A stretch of DNA of 64,000 bases from Allodiplogaster sudhausi (taxonomy: Eukaryota; Nematoda; Chromadorea; Rhabditida; Diplogasteridae): NCBI GenBank assembly GCA_945643635.1, contig CALZFC010000001.1:2641501-2705500 (forward strand), written 5' to 3'. Each line of letters opens with the position of its first letter. Position 1 is the stretch's first letter. This document shows positions 35,601 through 46,914 of this stretch, in pieces. The notes under the pieces are model-generated. The model was given only the letters and a program-made list of their open reading frames with translations, did no database searches and was not told the origin of the DNA. The position numbers were made by a program, and so were the translations under genes.

Positions 35601-35874
35601 GCCAGAGTCGACTCATTGACGAGGTTTCCATTCATTTTCTATGGATTTAGTCATTAATTATTTTTAATTATTTTTTTTAAATAACATTTGATTTTTTGCT
35701 AACTCGTCCTTTACGGATTTCATTGCTAGGGATTTCATGAATATTGAATTCGTAATTACTTGATTTATCCAGATCTTTGCGCGTGAGCTGGCCGGCACCG
35801 AGGCCGCGACGTGGTGGCGAGAGGAAATGGCGTGGCAAGGGAAGGAAACAAACGGATCCAGCGTGCAGCTTTGA
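32686..35874 (+). CDS. Cytosolic sulfotransferase 2 (SULT), ten exons
   Basis: Exons: 32686-32742, 32960-33024, 33386-33537, 33724-33889, 34197-34284, 34636-34719, 35144-35248, 35392-35459, 35536-35623, 35773-35874. Phases agree throughout, 324 aa. It has the same motifs as the minus-strand gene: CTVAKAGTTWMQHIV (PAPS loop), LKSHLCEPEVP (catalytic His), VVVRNIKDSIV and FVRRGGVGGWREYLS. Nine of ten exons have exactly the same length as in sulfotransferase 1; only exon 1 differs, by one codon. Intron 5 uses a GC donor (AAG|GCAAGG). The GC may be ancestral since both copies share it. The substrate cannot be predicted. A fold-back element starts 22 bases past the stop codon. Confidence 0.93.
34020..34145 (+). 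mobile_element. Small intronic MITE (GGAGCC family)
   Basis: TTTAAAGGAACAC at the left and TTTGGCTCCTTTTA at the right are the inverted ends. It lies in intron 4 of sulfotransferase 2, the same intron in which sulfotransferase 1 carries a member. Confidence 0.55.
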
Positions 35875-35896
35875 TCAATATCTTGATCTACACATA

Positions 35897-37074
35897 TGAC
35901 GCGATTTGCGAGAGAATCAAAATTAATAAATAGGGCAGGGGCCCTGGAAAAATCATCATTTCCTATTTTGCTTAAAAGTTGTTTCTTGGTAAATTCAGAC
36001 ACGCAGAATCGATTGGGATGAGTCTTGGAGTCTAAAAATTTCGTTATAAAAAGGTTGAAAAACTGCGCACCTTTTTGAGGTGGTCGAGTAGGGCGCACGT
36101 TTATAAACATTTCTCCTCGCACGGTAAAGCAATTAGCGTGAAAATTTAATGTTTTAACAATTCACGCAGACAGTTTTTTATGTATCGCATAGTGCATAAA
36201 ATTAGCTATCGAATGATATACAGGATGTTTCATTTCGACGAACTATGCGGCTTTTGTATGCTATTAAGTCATGCGAAACAGTGAAAACCTGCGCCGAATC
36301 GCGCCGAAAATATTGGTCGCATTCGAATATTGATTGTCGATGTATCTAGTTATATTTTGTTTTTCATTCGTACATCGTTTGTCTATGTATCTAGTAATAC
36401 TTTGTTTTTCATCCCTTTTTCTTTAATAAAGTGATTAAGCTCATATTTGAGCAAAAACTACACTTTTCAGCCAAATATTAACGAATTCACTCATCGTCAC
36501 AAAAGTAAACCTAATAAACGTGAAAGTGCATTAAATTTGCTACGAACTATCGTTCTTCAAACGTAAATTAAAAGTAGATATTTCTCGATACAAATCGAAA
36601 AGCTACTTACAAAAGCCGCATTGTTCATCGAAATGAAACATCCTATAGATCATTCGATAGCTAATTTTATGCTCTATGCAATACATTAAAAACTGTCAGC
36701 GTGAAATGTAAAAAACATGTACATTTCTCATTGAATTTGAGAGCACGTAAAAAAATCGATATTTAAAAAATTTCAAATTCTGTTTCGACAGTATCTTTAA
36801 GCAATATCTTTTCTAACTACATTAACATTTTCACGCTAATTGCTTTACTGTGCGAGGAGAAATGTTCACAAACGTGCACCCTACTCGACCACCTCAAAAA
36901 GATGTGTAGTTTTTCAACCCTTCATAACTTTTTATAACAAAATTTTTGAGGTTCAAGACCCATCCCAATTGATTTTGCGGGTCTGAATTTATCTATAAAC
37001 AACTTTTAAGCAAAATCGGAGATGATGATTTTTCTAGAGCTCCCAGCATTTTGATTCTCTCGCAAATCGCGACA
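35897..37074. mobile_element. Fold-back element of the TGACGCG family, copy 2
   Basis: TGACGCGATTTGCGAGAG at the left pairs with CTCTCGCAAATCGCGACA at the right, flanked by TA on each side. The whole 1.18 kb folds back, including GTGGTCGAGTAGGG near 36085 with its complement near 36890, and GTTTCATTTCGACGA near 36226 with its complement near 36630. Compared with the 3' flank of sulfotransferase 1 (CTACACATATAATT), the site here reads CTACACATA, element, TATAATT, which gives a paralogous empty site and a TA duplication. Confidence 0.85.
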
Positions 37075-37496
37075 TATAATTATTTCATTCCTATCCCTCC
37101 TTGCCTAACGCGAGTGGCTGAACATAATATAAATAGGTTTCACTTCTCCATGGCATTTTGCAAGAAGATTTCATCGAAAAAGATGGAAAGGATTTATTCA
37201 TAATGACAGATCTATCTCTCCCTCTCTTCACTATCTCTCCTTTAGCGCTGATATGTTAGGTATGTATGAACGAACCTTGTTGGTCACAGTTATCATCTCA
37301 ACGAAATGGGAAGACATAAAACAATGTGTGAACATAAATAAGATCGGTGTATCGGTGAGAATTAGTTGTCAGAGAAAATAGGCCAAGGCATCGCAAAAAA
37401 AAAGACAGATAGCGGGGCCGAGCAACTCGAACGGTGAAGCGCGTGAATATAAATAAGATCGGTGTTTCGGTGAGAAGTAATAATTGTCAGAGAGCA

Positions 37497-38307
37497 ATGT
37501 CGCAGAACGAGAAGTGCGACTCACTATGCGAGAATGGAAAACGAAAGGTAAGGGTGAAGTGTGTCTTTTCTGCGCATTTTCTAATCGGTTTTTCTCTTCA
37601 CTGCTTTCCGTCGTCGTAATGAAGCGAACATTTATTTTGGAAGGTTTGCAAGGCAAGCGGAGTCTATGCGCTCACCCTCCAAACGAGGAGAAGCTTTACA
37701 AGGATGAATAAATAAAGTCGATCTGAAAAATCTGTGTATTTAGTAATATGAATTGAGCAATTACTATTTCCATTGTTTGAATTATTTTCTCTATTGGAAT
37801 AACTCTTTCTTTAGGAAGCCAAAAAATTCTTTTGAATTTACGCCCTTTTGCTTTACACGAGTGAGAAAGTTTCTAGAGCATTCAATTATTGATCATTTAT
37901 CGCTATACACACTTTATTCAGGTATTGTAGGATGCCTAGATCAGCTTTAAAATTTTTTTAATAAATAATAAATATTTTGGCCAGGTCTTCTCTTTCAAAG
38001 TAGAATGATCGAGAAAGTTGGCTCCGGGTGCTGTGACAAACTCGCCGATCCTCGGGTGAGTCACATCTGTGCGGTTTTTTTTACTGAAAATCTTATCACT
38101 TAGCAATTTTTTGAAGGAATTCTTTTTTACTGAATCTATTTTAATGTACATATTGTATGGATTACATAATTTAGGAATTCATAATTACCGATTTGCCAGA
38201 ACTTTGCGCGTGAGCTCGCTGGCACAGAGGCTGCGACGTGGTGGCGAGAGGAGATGGCGTGGCAAGAGAAGGAAACAAACGGATCCAGCGTGCAGCATCG
38301 ATCTTGA
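37497..38307 (+). pseudogene. Sulfotransferase 3, internally deleted
   Basis: Exon 1 (37497-37547, MSQNEKCDSLCENGKRK), part of exon 4 (37985-38055, GLLFQSRMIEKVGSG then CDKLADPRV) and the last exon (38200-38307, NFARELAGTEAATWW and onward) remain in order. The exon with the PAPS loop, the catalytic-His part and the dimer-motif exons are absent, so no enzyme can be made. A GGAGCC-family core lies near 37830. Confidence 0.8.
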
Positions 38308-38337
38308 GCGCAAATTTGTCACATATATCATATATAT

Positions 38338-38765
38338 ATACCCTATTTTTTCTATTGGAGCCCGCGGGGTACTGTTTTACAATGCCTTTGCGGGGCAAGG
38401 GTACTATTAGAGGGAGGGGTCTATTAGAGGGAGGGTAAATTTGAGGGAGGTGTCTGTGGAGGGAGAGGGGTACTATTTTTCAATGTGATACCCTGAAAAC
38501 TTCCTAAAAAAATTTGTTTTCAAAAAAGAAGAATCATTCCTCGATTTTGAATGGAATCATCACTGGAATATCCGTTTTACCGCATCTTTTGAATGAATTT
38601 GAACTTTTCATTGGGAAGAGCCTTATCCCTTGCCTCCTGACCCATTCGTCTCGAGCTGCGGTATTGGACTATTAGGGTGGGGCACATAAGAGGGTTGATA
38701 TACTATTCAGAGTGGTACTATTTTTAATGCACGATTAGAAATGGGGGGGGGTTCTAATGAATATA
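38338..38765. repeat. CCGTATTTTC repeat, degenerate
   Basis: Starts CCCTATTTTTTCTATTGGAGCC and carries the GGAATCATCACTGGAATATCC block and G-runs of the family. The right end has decayed into (AT)n. Confidence 0.65.
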
Positions 38766-39410
38766 TATATATATATTTATATCTGTTTTTACGTATTAGT
38801 TATGTGTGTTTTCAACGAATTTTCCCACCATTAACACATTCGCTTTAAGGAAGAAAGTCTCGGCTAAGAATTATCCATTTCATACAATATATCTCCTAAT
38901 GTCGGTTAATGAATGAAAAAAATACTGGTCACATCGCCAGCTAGTGCACACTATGACTTGATGTTATGAAGTAATTGCCATATCGAAGGTGACAGTGAAA
39001 GTCTGTGAATGGAGCTTGAATAGCCGTGTGTTACTCTATGAAATGGCATCATTGGATATTGCAAGAAATAAAAAAAAATGTGAAAAGTGGGTTTATAGGG
39101 AATTTATTAATTACATATTTTTGGTTATGCCACGACGCGGAAGAATTTCATGGACTTATTATATGAATCTGCATTTTTACTAACCAAAAAATATAAAAAC
39201 AGGTTTTAATTTTGTAAAAAAATCAACTTTTTCTATTGTTGCATGAATATATGAATGTATGTATGTATGTATACATTTGGACCAATTCTTCCTGATCGAA
39301 AAGAAGAAAAATATCAACGCTAAAGTGAAATCATCATTTCAATGCAAAGAAGCTCAATGTTGCTGTACCAAAAACAGAATCTTGATTTAATCATGCGAGT
39401 TCTCTGTTTG
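38766..39410. other. No gene recognised
   Basis: An AT-rich spacer. The 64-codon frame at 38989-39183 has no motif. A short TATG repeat lies at 39250-39272. Confidence 0.5.
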
Positions 39411-39417
39411 ACATGCT

Positions 39418-39583
39418 TGTCATTTTCTCGCTCTTCCTCTTTCTTTGCCTCTTTCACTCTCTCCCGCTCACTCACCTCTCTTTCCCTCTCTCTCTATCTA
39501 CGCACACTCTCTACCATTCCCTTGCCCTTTTTTGCATCTCTCACTCTCTCTCTCCTCTCTCCATCCCTCCCTTCTCTCCCTAA

Positions 39584-39614
<31 letters not shown>

Positions 39615-39939
39615 CTTTCTTTGTGTCTCTCGCGTTCTATACATACATAGACTTTGCTCTTAGTACATCAGCAGCAGCTATTTTGCTCTCATCTCCAAAA
39701 CATGTGTGCCACTAACCAACTAACCATCCCCAGCTATTCTTAGCCAATCTCTCTTCTCTCTCGTGGCGTGGTCAGCTGCTACTGCTGCGCACTCTTTTGC
39801 AATACTCCTCCTCCTCTTCTTCTCACTCAGCTGGTTGTTGTCGTATACTGCAGCCATAGACTCTGCACACACAGAGACAAAAACACACAGAGAAAGGAGG
39901 GAAAACACGGGGTTCTTTCTCTCTCGCGCTCTCTCGCTT

Positions 39940-39974
<35 letters not shown>

Positions 39975-40130
39975 CACACTGGCTAACTCATTCAGCCAAC
40001 ATGGGGATCCTGGGACAGCTGATTTCACCCTCGGTCTTTCTCACTCTCTAATTTCCTCTCGCTGTCTGCTTCTCACTCTCTCTCACAAGCGCTCTCTCTC
40101 TCTCTCACGTTCTCTCGCTCCCGTTTTCAA
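39418..40130 (-). repeat. CT-rich / (TC)n block upstream of sHSP A
   Basis: Alternating CTCTCT tracts (39418-39622, 39936-40130) precede a GA tract at 40237-40400. The strand switch leaves pyrimidine on the plus strand here and purine nearer the gene. Ser-Leu repeat ORFs here are artefacts. Confidence 0.85.
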
Positions 40131-40671
40131 CACTCTTTCGCTCTCTGCAAGGATTTTTGCCAGAAAGAGCTGGCCACTCTTGCAACTATTAGTCAGAGTA
40201 TATTTCCTATTTATCTGCCAATTCTGAGGCAGAAAGGCGAGAGAGTGTGTGAAGGACGGAGATAGAGATAAGTACATATGTATGTATAGAGAGAGCAAAA
40301 CAGAGAGAGAGAGAGAAGGAAAGAGAGGAAGAAAGAAAGAAATAAAGAATGAAAAAACAAAGAGAGAGAGAGATAGCGAAAGAGAGGAAAGTAGAAGGTA
40401 CTTATGACTTTTGCTACAGAAATGGATGAGGCGTGTGACCACGAGACTTAGTAGTCCCATAAAAAACAACAAAAATAGATGCTCGCGTTGGGGGCGGGTC
40501 AGGCGCCTAAAGGCTACGGGTGGCTGAGAGAGTCCGGGGCCACGGCAAAAGTAGTCAACAACTTTTCCGCGGCGGCGCACTACATAAGTGGTCGGCTGGA
40601 TGAGAGAGGATCTCTAAAGGTTGCAGGGAAGACTAAGAAGAAGAACCTAGACAAAGAAGAAGCAAGAAGCT

Positions 40672-41618
40672 ATGGCCGAGTCCTCGGAGCGTCATCCGGT
40701 CGAGCGATGGGACTGGCCTCTCCAGCACAGCGATGGCAGCGACACAACGGTGCAGGTTAAAGAGAGAGAGAGAGAGAAAGAGATGGGGAGAGAGAAAGGG
40801 TGAGAGAGAGGGAGAGATGAAGCGAAATAACGGGGGAGAAAGAACGAGAGCAAAAGAAAAAGAGGATTTCATGGCTGCTGCTACATTTTAACGCAGCATA
40901 TTAAAAGTGATAGTCAATCGAAATGCTGAAGGCCCTTTTTCCTAGTATTCTAATCATAATCTTAATTAGTTCATCTTAATTGGCATATAATCGCAATTTC
41001 AGCTCATCAACACCAAAGAGCGCTTCGAGGCCGATCTCGACATCCATGGCTTCACATCGAAGGAGATTAAGGTTTGGTTTTCTTGACGGAAAAAAACACA
41101 TAAAAAATGAATTCTTTAAAACTATAAAGCTATTTTAGCAGCAATAAAGTTTAAAAGTTGAATCCGTTGAAGTTGAATCGGTTAAAACTGAATCGGTTAA
41201 AGGTAAAACCGCTAAAAGTGAATCCGTTGAAGGTGAATCCGGTCGGGCATCACCTTGAGATTCATCTCGAGCGCGACGAAACGATGGGTTAGCTTTTGAG
41301 GAAAAAATTTCAAATAAAGAAAAGTTAAATAATAATAATCTCCTCGACCTGCTATGATTTTTTGTGATAATCCGTTATTTATCTGTTAGTTATTTATTTG
41401 TTTATTAATTTATTTACTCATTTACCTATTCATTCCATTAATAATTAATATATTTGTTAATTAATTGACTAACTAATTAATTTCCAGGCGGTGGCGGAAA
41501 GCGTTCCCTGATGCGCTCGTACCGCCTTCCGCAAGACGTGGACATCTCGTCGCTGAAGACGGCGCTCAACGCGCAAGCCGGCCTCCTCGTCATCACGGCG
41601 GCCAAGACGCCGAAATAA
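40672..41618 (+). CDS. Small heat-shock protein A (HSP-12-like)
   Basis: Exons 40672-40755, 41003-41071, 41233-41287, 41488-41618, phase-consistent, 112 aa. N-terminal MAESSERHPVERWDWPLQ, then the alpha-crystallin core LINTKERFEADLDIHGFTSK, VNPVGHHLEIHLERDE, GGGKRSLMRSYRLP and DVDISSLKTALNAQ, ending LLVITAAKTPK. The very short N-terminus, the xWPLQ start of the core and the absence of a C-terminal IXI tail match the 12-kDa nematode class. Such proteins are poor chaperones compared with larger sHSPs, so the role is open. GA tracts lie upstream and in intron 1. Confidence 0.92.
41157..41246 (+). repeat. 15-bp tandem repeat at the exon 3 acceptor of sHSP A
   Basis: Six head-to-tail imperfect units of GTTGAATCCGTTGAA type end in the start of exon 3 (GGTGAATCCGGTCGG). 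Genes B and C lack them, so the acceptor and exon start were amplified in A only. Confidence 0.85.
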
Positions 41619-42626
41619 GAAATTGGCGGGAAGTTCAAATGTTAATTATTCCCGCCAAAACCTTTTGTATAAAAGATAGAAGCGAACTTTTGTTGAAAGG
41701 GCATTCTGTTTTCTTTTTGCACTTTTTTTATCTCTAAGCTAACGAAAACACTGCTTCAGTGCATTTTATTCTATTTATGAATTAATGCACTGTCTTAATG
41801 ATCGCTGAGCGAAATAAAGAATATCATGTATAAATGTACACAGATGCGTACTTGTAGTAGCATTGGAATCAATCAATTGATATCGACGAATTAATGGAAT
41901 TGGAACGCAATAAGTATGTAGTGTTGTCTAAATAGTTGTTGTTTGGTCCTCGTCACAAAGGAATGATTTCAAGATTTTGCCTGTCTCTCTCTCTTACAAG
42001 TTGCCTCCCTCGTCTAACTCTCTCCCTACACTCTCACTCTCCTTCTTCCTTATATTTAATACTCGATCCGACCGCCGGAACCTGCAAGGAGTTGCAGAGG
42101 GAACGACGATCCGAGAAGCGTGTAATGAGTTGATACGAAGCGGAAACAAGCGGAGACATACATATGTACAACTGTTTATTCACGGGTAGCAGGATGTAGT
42201 ACTTTGCGGAACTTTGGAAGAGTTATTAGACCTATGATAATTCCTACTTTCCCTCATATAGTCACGTATTTTAGTTCTATACACATAACTTCACAACGTC
42301 CATTATTCGGTACTTGAAGGCATACTATCAGGCATTTCATTGAATTATGATATCATAGTCAATGGGAAAATGGCGTAGACAGATCACATATCAGTCAGTT
42401 ATATCATAACTGAAATGCGAACATAAGAAAGGACCGAGGCAAAAAAAAACAAATTTAAAAATAATTCTCTTTTTATGCTGGTGCTTCTGTACTGTTACGG
42501 ACGCGGATTCTGTCATGGCACCCCGCCCCAACGCCGGGCAAACGGCGTCAGTGTTGTCTTAACAAGACAGGGCGTGCGCGACGTCCCTCTCCTTCCCTTC
42601 CCAATTCCATGTAGTACATATGTACA
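41619..42626. other. 3' flank of sHSP A, no gene recognised
   Basis: AT-rich sequence with a small CT-rich block at 41975-42050. The open frames lack motifs. Confidence 0.5.
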
Positions 42627-43008
42627 TACCGTATTTTCTCTATTTGTGCAACTCCCTCTAATAGAACCCCCCCCCCCCCTCCAATAGTGCCTCCTCTAAT
42701 AGTGTAATATCTCGGCTCAAGGAGTACCTCGAACGAATCCTGGAGGCATGAGATGCTCTTCTCAATGAACTTATTGCAAATTCATTCGAAATCTCCAGTA
42801 AAATGGATATTCCAGTGATGATTCCATTGAATTCGAGATATGATTCTTCTTTTTTTGGAAGTAAAATATTGTTATCAAACTTTTTGCCAATATCATTGAA
42901 AAATAGTACCCCTCCCTCTAATAACCCCCCCCCCTCTAATAGTGCCCCCTCTCGGGAAGGACATTGAAAAATCTTGCCCCCGGGGGCACATATAGAGAAA
43001 ATACGGTA
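42627..43008. repeat. CCGTATTTTC inverted-end repeat
   Basis: Starts ACCGTATTTTCTCTATTTG and ends TATAGAGAAAATACGGTA, with TA on each side. Inside are C-runs and the inverted GGAATCATCACTGG block. This is the opposite orientation to the 26611 copy. Confidence 0.8.
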
Positions 43009-43628
43009 TTATGTAGGCACTATTCAATTATTCCCCTTGAAATTTTTCGAAAAAATTATCTTCGCTGAAATTGAATAGTACCCTCATGAGTATTATATTA
43101 TGAAGAGTTAAAGTGTGCTCTCGCTCCAAGTCCCTCTACACCGACATGCTACCACCGCCCATCACGACAATCCGCCCCCTTCCCGAACTTTTATACTTCA
43201 AAGCCTTAAGACAGCGTATCTGTAAAGCTCGATCTGCACAATGTACTAAGCAATTATATTTGTACTACTCGACATGCTATTCAAAACTGTATAGTTTTGA
43301 ATTCGAAAAAATTTCTGTTCGAGTTAGCTGTATTTTTGTTCTAAACTACATATGCCCATAAATCAGTTATTTCTTAATATTTTTGAAATATCTTTTTTTT
43401 AATCCATAGATCTTTAAATCCTCTTTAAAAAAGCTGTTGGTGACATTTTCGTGAAAAAACTTTAAAACTGCAAAAATCGCAAAAATATATTTTTTAAGAT
43501 GGTTTTTCGGGGTTTTCAGGCCGAAAAGCCTCCGCGGGGTAGGTAAGCTGTTCATAGATAGAAAGCCCATTAAATTTGCTACAAAGCTAGCCAACTTTAA
43601 AAAAAATCGAAGGGTATGTATTTTGGGT

Positions 43629-43703
43629 CTTTGCACTTAGGCAATCAAACTCAACCTCCAACGTTCCACGCAAGAGGTCCGGGTTCGATGCCCGGTCGGA
43701 GCA
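43629..43703 (+). other. tRNA-like block in the left arm
   Basis: CCGGGTTCGATGCCCGG forms a perfect 5-bp T stem with a 7-base loop and matches the pol III B box. The inverted copy is at 45247-45320. The 5' half does not fold as a normal D and anticodon arm, so it is tRNA-derived, not a clear tRNA gene. Confidence 0.5.
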
Positions 43704-44168
43704 AATTTTTGCAATGTTTTGGAAACTAGCAAAAAAACATATTTTCGATCTAAATTAATGTCTTTTCATCTCATAGCTCCATAATATTGCTCAAACTTCG
43801 GATTTTTTTTTTTGTTTTCACCAACTAAAAATTTCTTTATAGTGAACTGTGCTCAGTCGACATAAGTATGTTTATTCCAACAAAACCTTTTCAACGACTA
43901 AGTAATGTCACGGAATTATAGAATGTCTACAGGAATGCTCTTTTTATATAGAATTATAGAATGCCCTTATTCGAGCAGAATTCTTTCGAGTTGATTGACT
44001 CAAGAGCGGAGTGTCTTGGTCATCTCCTCTTCCATGCTTCTTTTCTGGGAGAAACAGTTACGAAGAAGAGAGACAAGGGAACGATAAACAGGGAGGGGGA
44101 GATCCGTGGCCCGGGAATAAAGAGTAAAAAACACAGATGGATCTTCCTCGGATGAAGGGCCTGCACTG

Positions 44169-44354
44169 ATGGCGTTTGGGCACATATCTAGAAGGAGGAG
44201 AACGCGCTCATACCGTGAGACCATCAAAGACCTGCGAGACCAAGAAAGAAATCTGGAAAACCGCATATTCGAGCTGCACGCTGCTCTTGAAAGGAAGAAA
44301 CTCGAGTTGGCCCACACAGAACGCGAGCACCTGCAGCGCGAATTGAATCTCTAA
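44169..44354 (+). CDS. Short coiled-coil ORF in the fold-back loop
   Basis: The 61-codon frame MAFGHISRRRRTRSYRETIK continues DLRDQERNLENRIFELHAAL with heptad spacing of Leu and Ile, and after a stop the same frame reads on as RDEQIKKLQRQFEEDRK. It may be the remnant of a protein carried by the element. No family assigned. Confidence 0.35.
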   Translation: MAFGHISRRRRTRSYRETIKDLRDQERNLENRIFELHAALERKKLELAHTEREHLQRELNL

Positions 44355-46162
44355 AACCGCCTATGGTCGAGGGATGAGCAAATCAAGAAACTCCAGCGCC
44401 AGTTTGAGGAGGACAGGAAATGAAAAGAGTAGCATCAAGCGCTCACTTCGAGCCCTCTCCTCATCCATTATATTCCCTGTACCATCATATCAACTAAGTA
44501 AGTGAAAAAGTTATATCTAAGAAGTGGGATGTTACTCTCTTAGATTACTCTTGTAGTGGGATGTTTCTCACTGTATGTACGTATGTATGTTCCCTCTCAA
44601 ACTTGTTGTTCTCGCTCTTTCGACTACTCATTCTCTTTCTCTCTACATATATATCTCCGCCCCGATTATGACTCAACAAGCAGCTTTTTGCCGGCGACCA
44701 GCCATAAGATGGGAGTCGCAGCTCCCCTAAATCTTCCTTACTTTCCCCTCCTTGTTCATCCTCAACGACCACCAGGCTCCGGACCCAACGCCCTTCCCTG
44801 ACGTCTCTGTCTCTCTCGTCCTGTCGAATCACGCTTGCTATATAAACTTCTTTCTTGTTGTCGCTCGTTCCCTTGTCTCTCTTCTTCGTAACTGTTTCTT
44901 CCAGAAAAGAAGCATGGAAGAGGAGATGACCAAGACACTCCGCTCTTGAGTCAGTCAACTCGAAAGAATTCTGCTCGAATAAGGGAATTCTATAATTCTA
45001 TATAAAAAGAGCATTCCTGTAGACATTCTATAATTCCGTGACATTACTTAGTAGTTGTAAAGGTTTTGTTGGAATAAACATACTTATGTCGACTGAGCAC
45101 AGTTCAAAGAAATTTTTAGTTGGTGAAAACAAAATAAAAAAAATAAATCCGAAGTTTGAGCAATATTATGGAGCTATGAGATGAAAAGACATTAATTTAG
45201 ATCGAAAATATGTTTTTTTGCTAGTTTCCAAAACATTGCAAAAATTTGCTCCGACCGGGCATCGAACCCGGACCTCTTGCGTGGAAGGTTGGAGGTTGAG
45301 TGTGATTGCCTAAGTGCAAATACCCAAAATACATACCCTTCGATTTTTTTTAAAGTCGGCTAGCTTTGTAGCAAATTTAATGGGCTTTCTATCTATGAAC
45401 AGCTTACCTACCCCGCGGAGGCTTTTCGGCATGAAAACCCCGAAAACCCATCTTTAAAAGTTTATTTTTGCGATTTTTGCAGCTTTAAAGTTTTTTCACG
45501 AAAACGTCACCAACAGCTTTTTTAAAGAGGATTTAAAGATCTATGGATTAAAAAAAAGATATTTCAAAAATATTAAGAAGTAACTGATTTATGGGCATAT
45601 GAAGTTTAGAACAAAAATACAGCTAACTCGAACAGAAATTTTTTTTCGAATTCAAAACTATACAGTTTTGAAGAGCATGTCGAGTAGTACAAATGATCTA
45701 GTTTTCAGCAATTTTAAAAATCAAAAATTTCCTAGTACAGCACTGTATTGCACCGTGCTCGAGCCTTACAGATAGGCTGTCTTAAAAGAGGAATTCAACA
45801 TCAAGAAAGCATCGACATAAACATGTTTACTACACCAATGGTCCATGATTCACCATGTGAAGTGATTGGATGCATTTGTGAAATGCGGTATGCTAAACAA
45901 GATCTCTGTTCTATGTTCAATGTTCTCTCTTTCTCTCACTGTTTTCTCTGTCTGCCGTTTCTCTCTCTCACTATTTTTTTCTCTGTCAGCTTCTCTCTCT
46001 CCCTCAATTTTCTTTTCTCCGACTCCGCCTTTAACACACTTGCTCGCCCACCGTCCACTCTTCCTTATATTTTTGCAAGGAACAGCTGGGACTTGGCGCA
46101 AAGTTGGCAGAGCAGTCGAACTTACTATGTGTTTGTTTGCCCTTGATTCTGGGGCAAGAGCA

Positions 46163-46285
46163 ACAGAGAGAGAGAGAGAGAGACAGCGAGACAGAGAGAG
46201 AGATAGAGAGAAAGATAGAGAGAGAGACAGAGAGAGTGAGAGTGAACGGGATAACGAGAAAAAGAAAGAGAATGAGAGAGAAAGA
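46163..46285 (+). repeat. (GA)n tract upstream of sHSP B
   Basis: GAGAGA on the plus strand; similar blocks lie at 46487-46615 (between TATA and exon 1) and 46804-46965 (intron 1). Confidence 0.9.
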
Positions 46286-46379
46286 TAGTCTGTGAGACAC
46301 AGAGAAAAACACATTAGGGGATCCGGAGAATAGATGTGTGACCACTTACTCGTCTTGCAGTGCAGTAGCAACAAGCCAG

Positions 46380-46400
46380 CATAAAAATAGCTGCGACGGG
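46380..46400 (+). promoter_or_regulatory. TATA-like box shared by the sHSP-type units
   Basis: The motif CAGCATAAAAATAG lies at 46377-46390. It recurs about 200-260 bp before exon 1 in the units at 49366, 55331, 57235, 62810 and, inverted, 61415. A second conserved block, GGCACTACTTAAGGGAG, lies nearer exon 1 (for example 46620, 55501, 59153) and may be the start-site region. Confidence 0.5.
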
Positions 46401-46704
46401 CACAAGGGGCAGGGGGGGGGGGAGGAGGGAAGAGGTCAGGCGCCAGGGGGCTGCGAGCACACACACTCACAAACGTAAACAAGGCAGAGAGAGAGAGAGA
46501 GGAGACAGTGAGAAAAAGCGAAAGAGAGAGCGAGAGAGAGACAGCGAGAGAGATAGGAGGGAGAGAGAGGAGAGAGATAAAGAGGGGAGGGAGAGGAGAG
46601 AGAAAGAAAGACAGTGCCCGGCACTACTTAAGGGGAGCCGCAGGAGTGGGAGGGATCTCTCAACAGACGAGTGTGAAGGGAACTGCCACAAAGAAGAAGA
46701 AGCA

Positions 46705-46864
46705 ATGGAGCAGCCCGAGGAACGTGTCATGGAGGAGCTACCGGTGGAGAGATGGGACTGGCCACTCCAGCATGGCGATGGCAGCGACACCACGGTGCAG
46801 GTTAAAGAGGGAGAAGAGAAAGTGAGAGAGAGAGAGAGATAGAGAGAGAAAGAGAGGAGAGAGG

Positions 46865-46914
<50 letters not shown>

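Larger units (their letters stand above)
43258..45694. mobile_element. 2.4-kb fold-back element with tRNA-like arms
   Basis: The left end ATTTGTACTACTCGACATGC pairs with the right end at 45694. Arms of roughly 800 bases match to about 44090/44860, including CTATTCAAAACTGTATAG, CGCGGGGTAGGTAAGCTG and TCTTCCATGCTTCTTTTCTG with their complements. The loop (about 44090-44860) holds a small charged ORF. Both arms carry a tRNA-like block. This family differs in sequence from the TGACGCG and TTAA fold-backs. Confidence 0.85.

Noticed and set aside
38989..39183. 64-codon frame in the SULT-sHSP spacer
   Set aside because: No family resemblance, AT-rich composition like the surrounding non-coding sequence.
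39342..40580. Long Ser-Leu or Glu-Arg rich open frames over CT/GA tracts (also 21422-21831, 45850-47026, 49215-49568, 55044-56013, 57179-57804, 58643-59215, 61133-61892, 62500-63218)
   Set aside because: They are translations of (GA)n/(CT)n microsatellites, open in several frames at once, with no splice context.
41157..41246. CRISPR-like array
   Set aside because: Units are contiguous with no spacers, and the context is a eukaryotic intron.
43640..43700. Functional tRNA gene
   Set aside because: T arm and B box are good but the acceptor, D and anticodon arms do not fold; it is also duplicated in inverse in an element arm.
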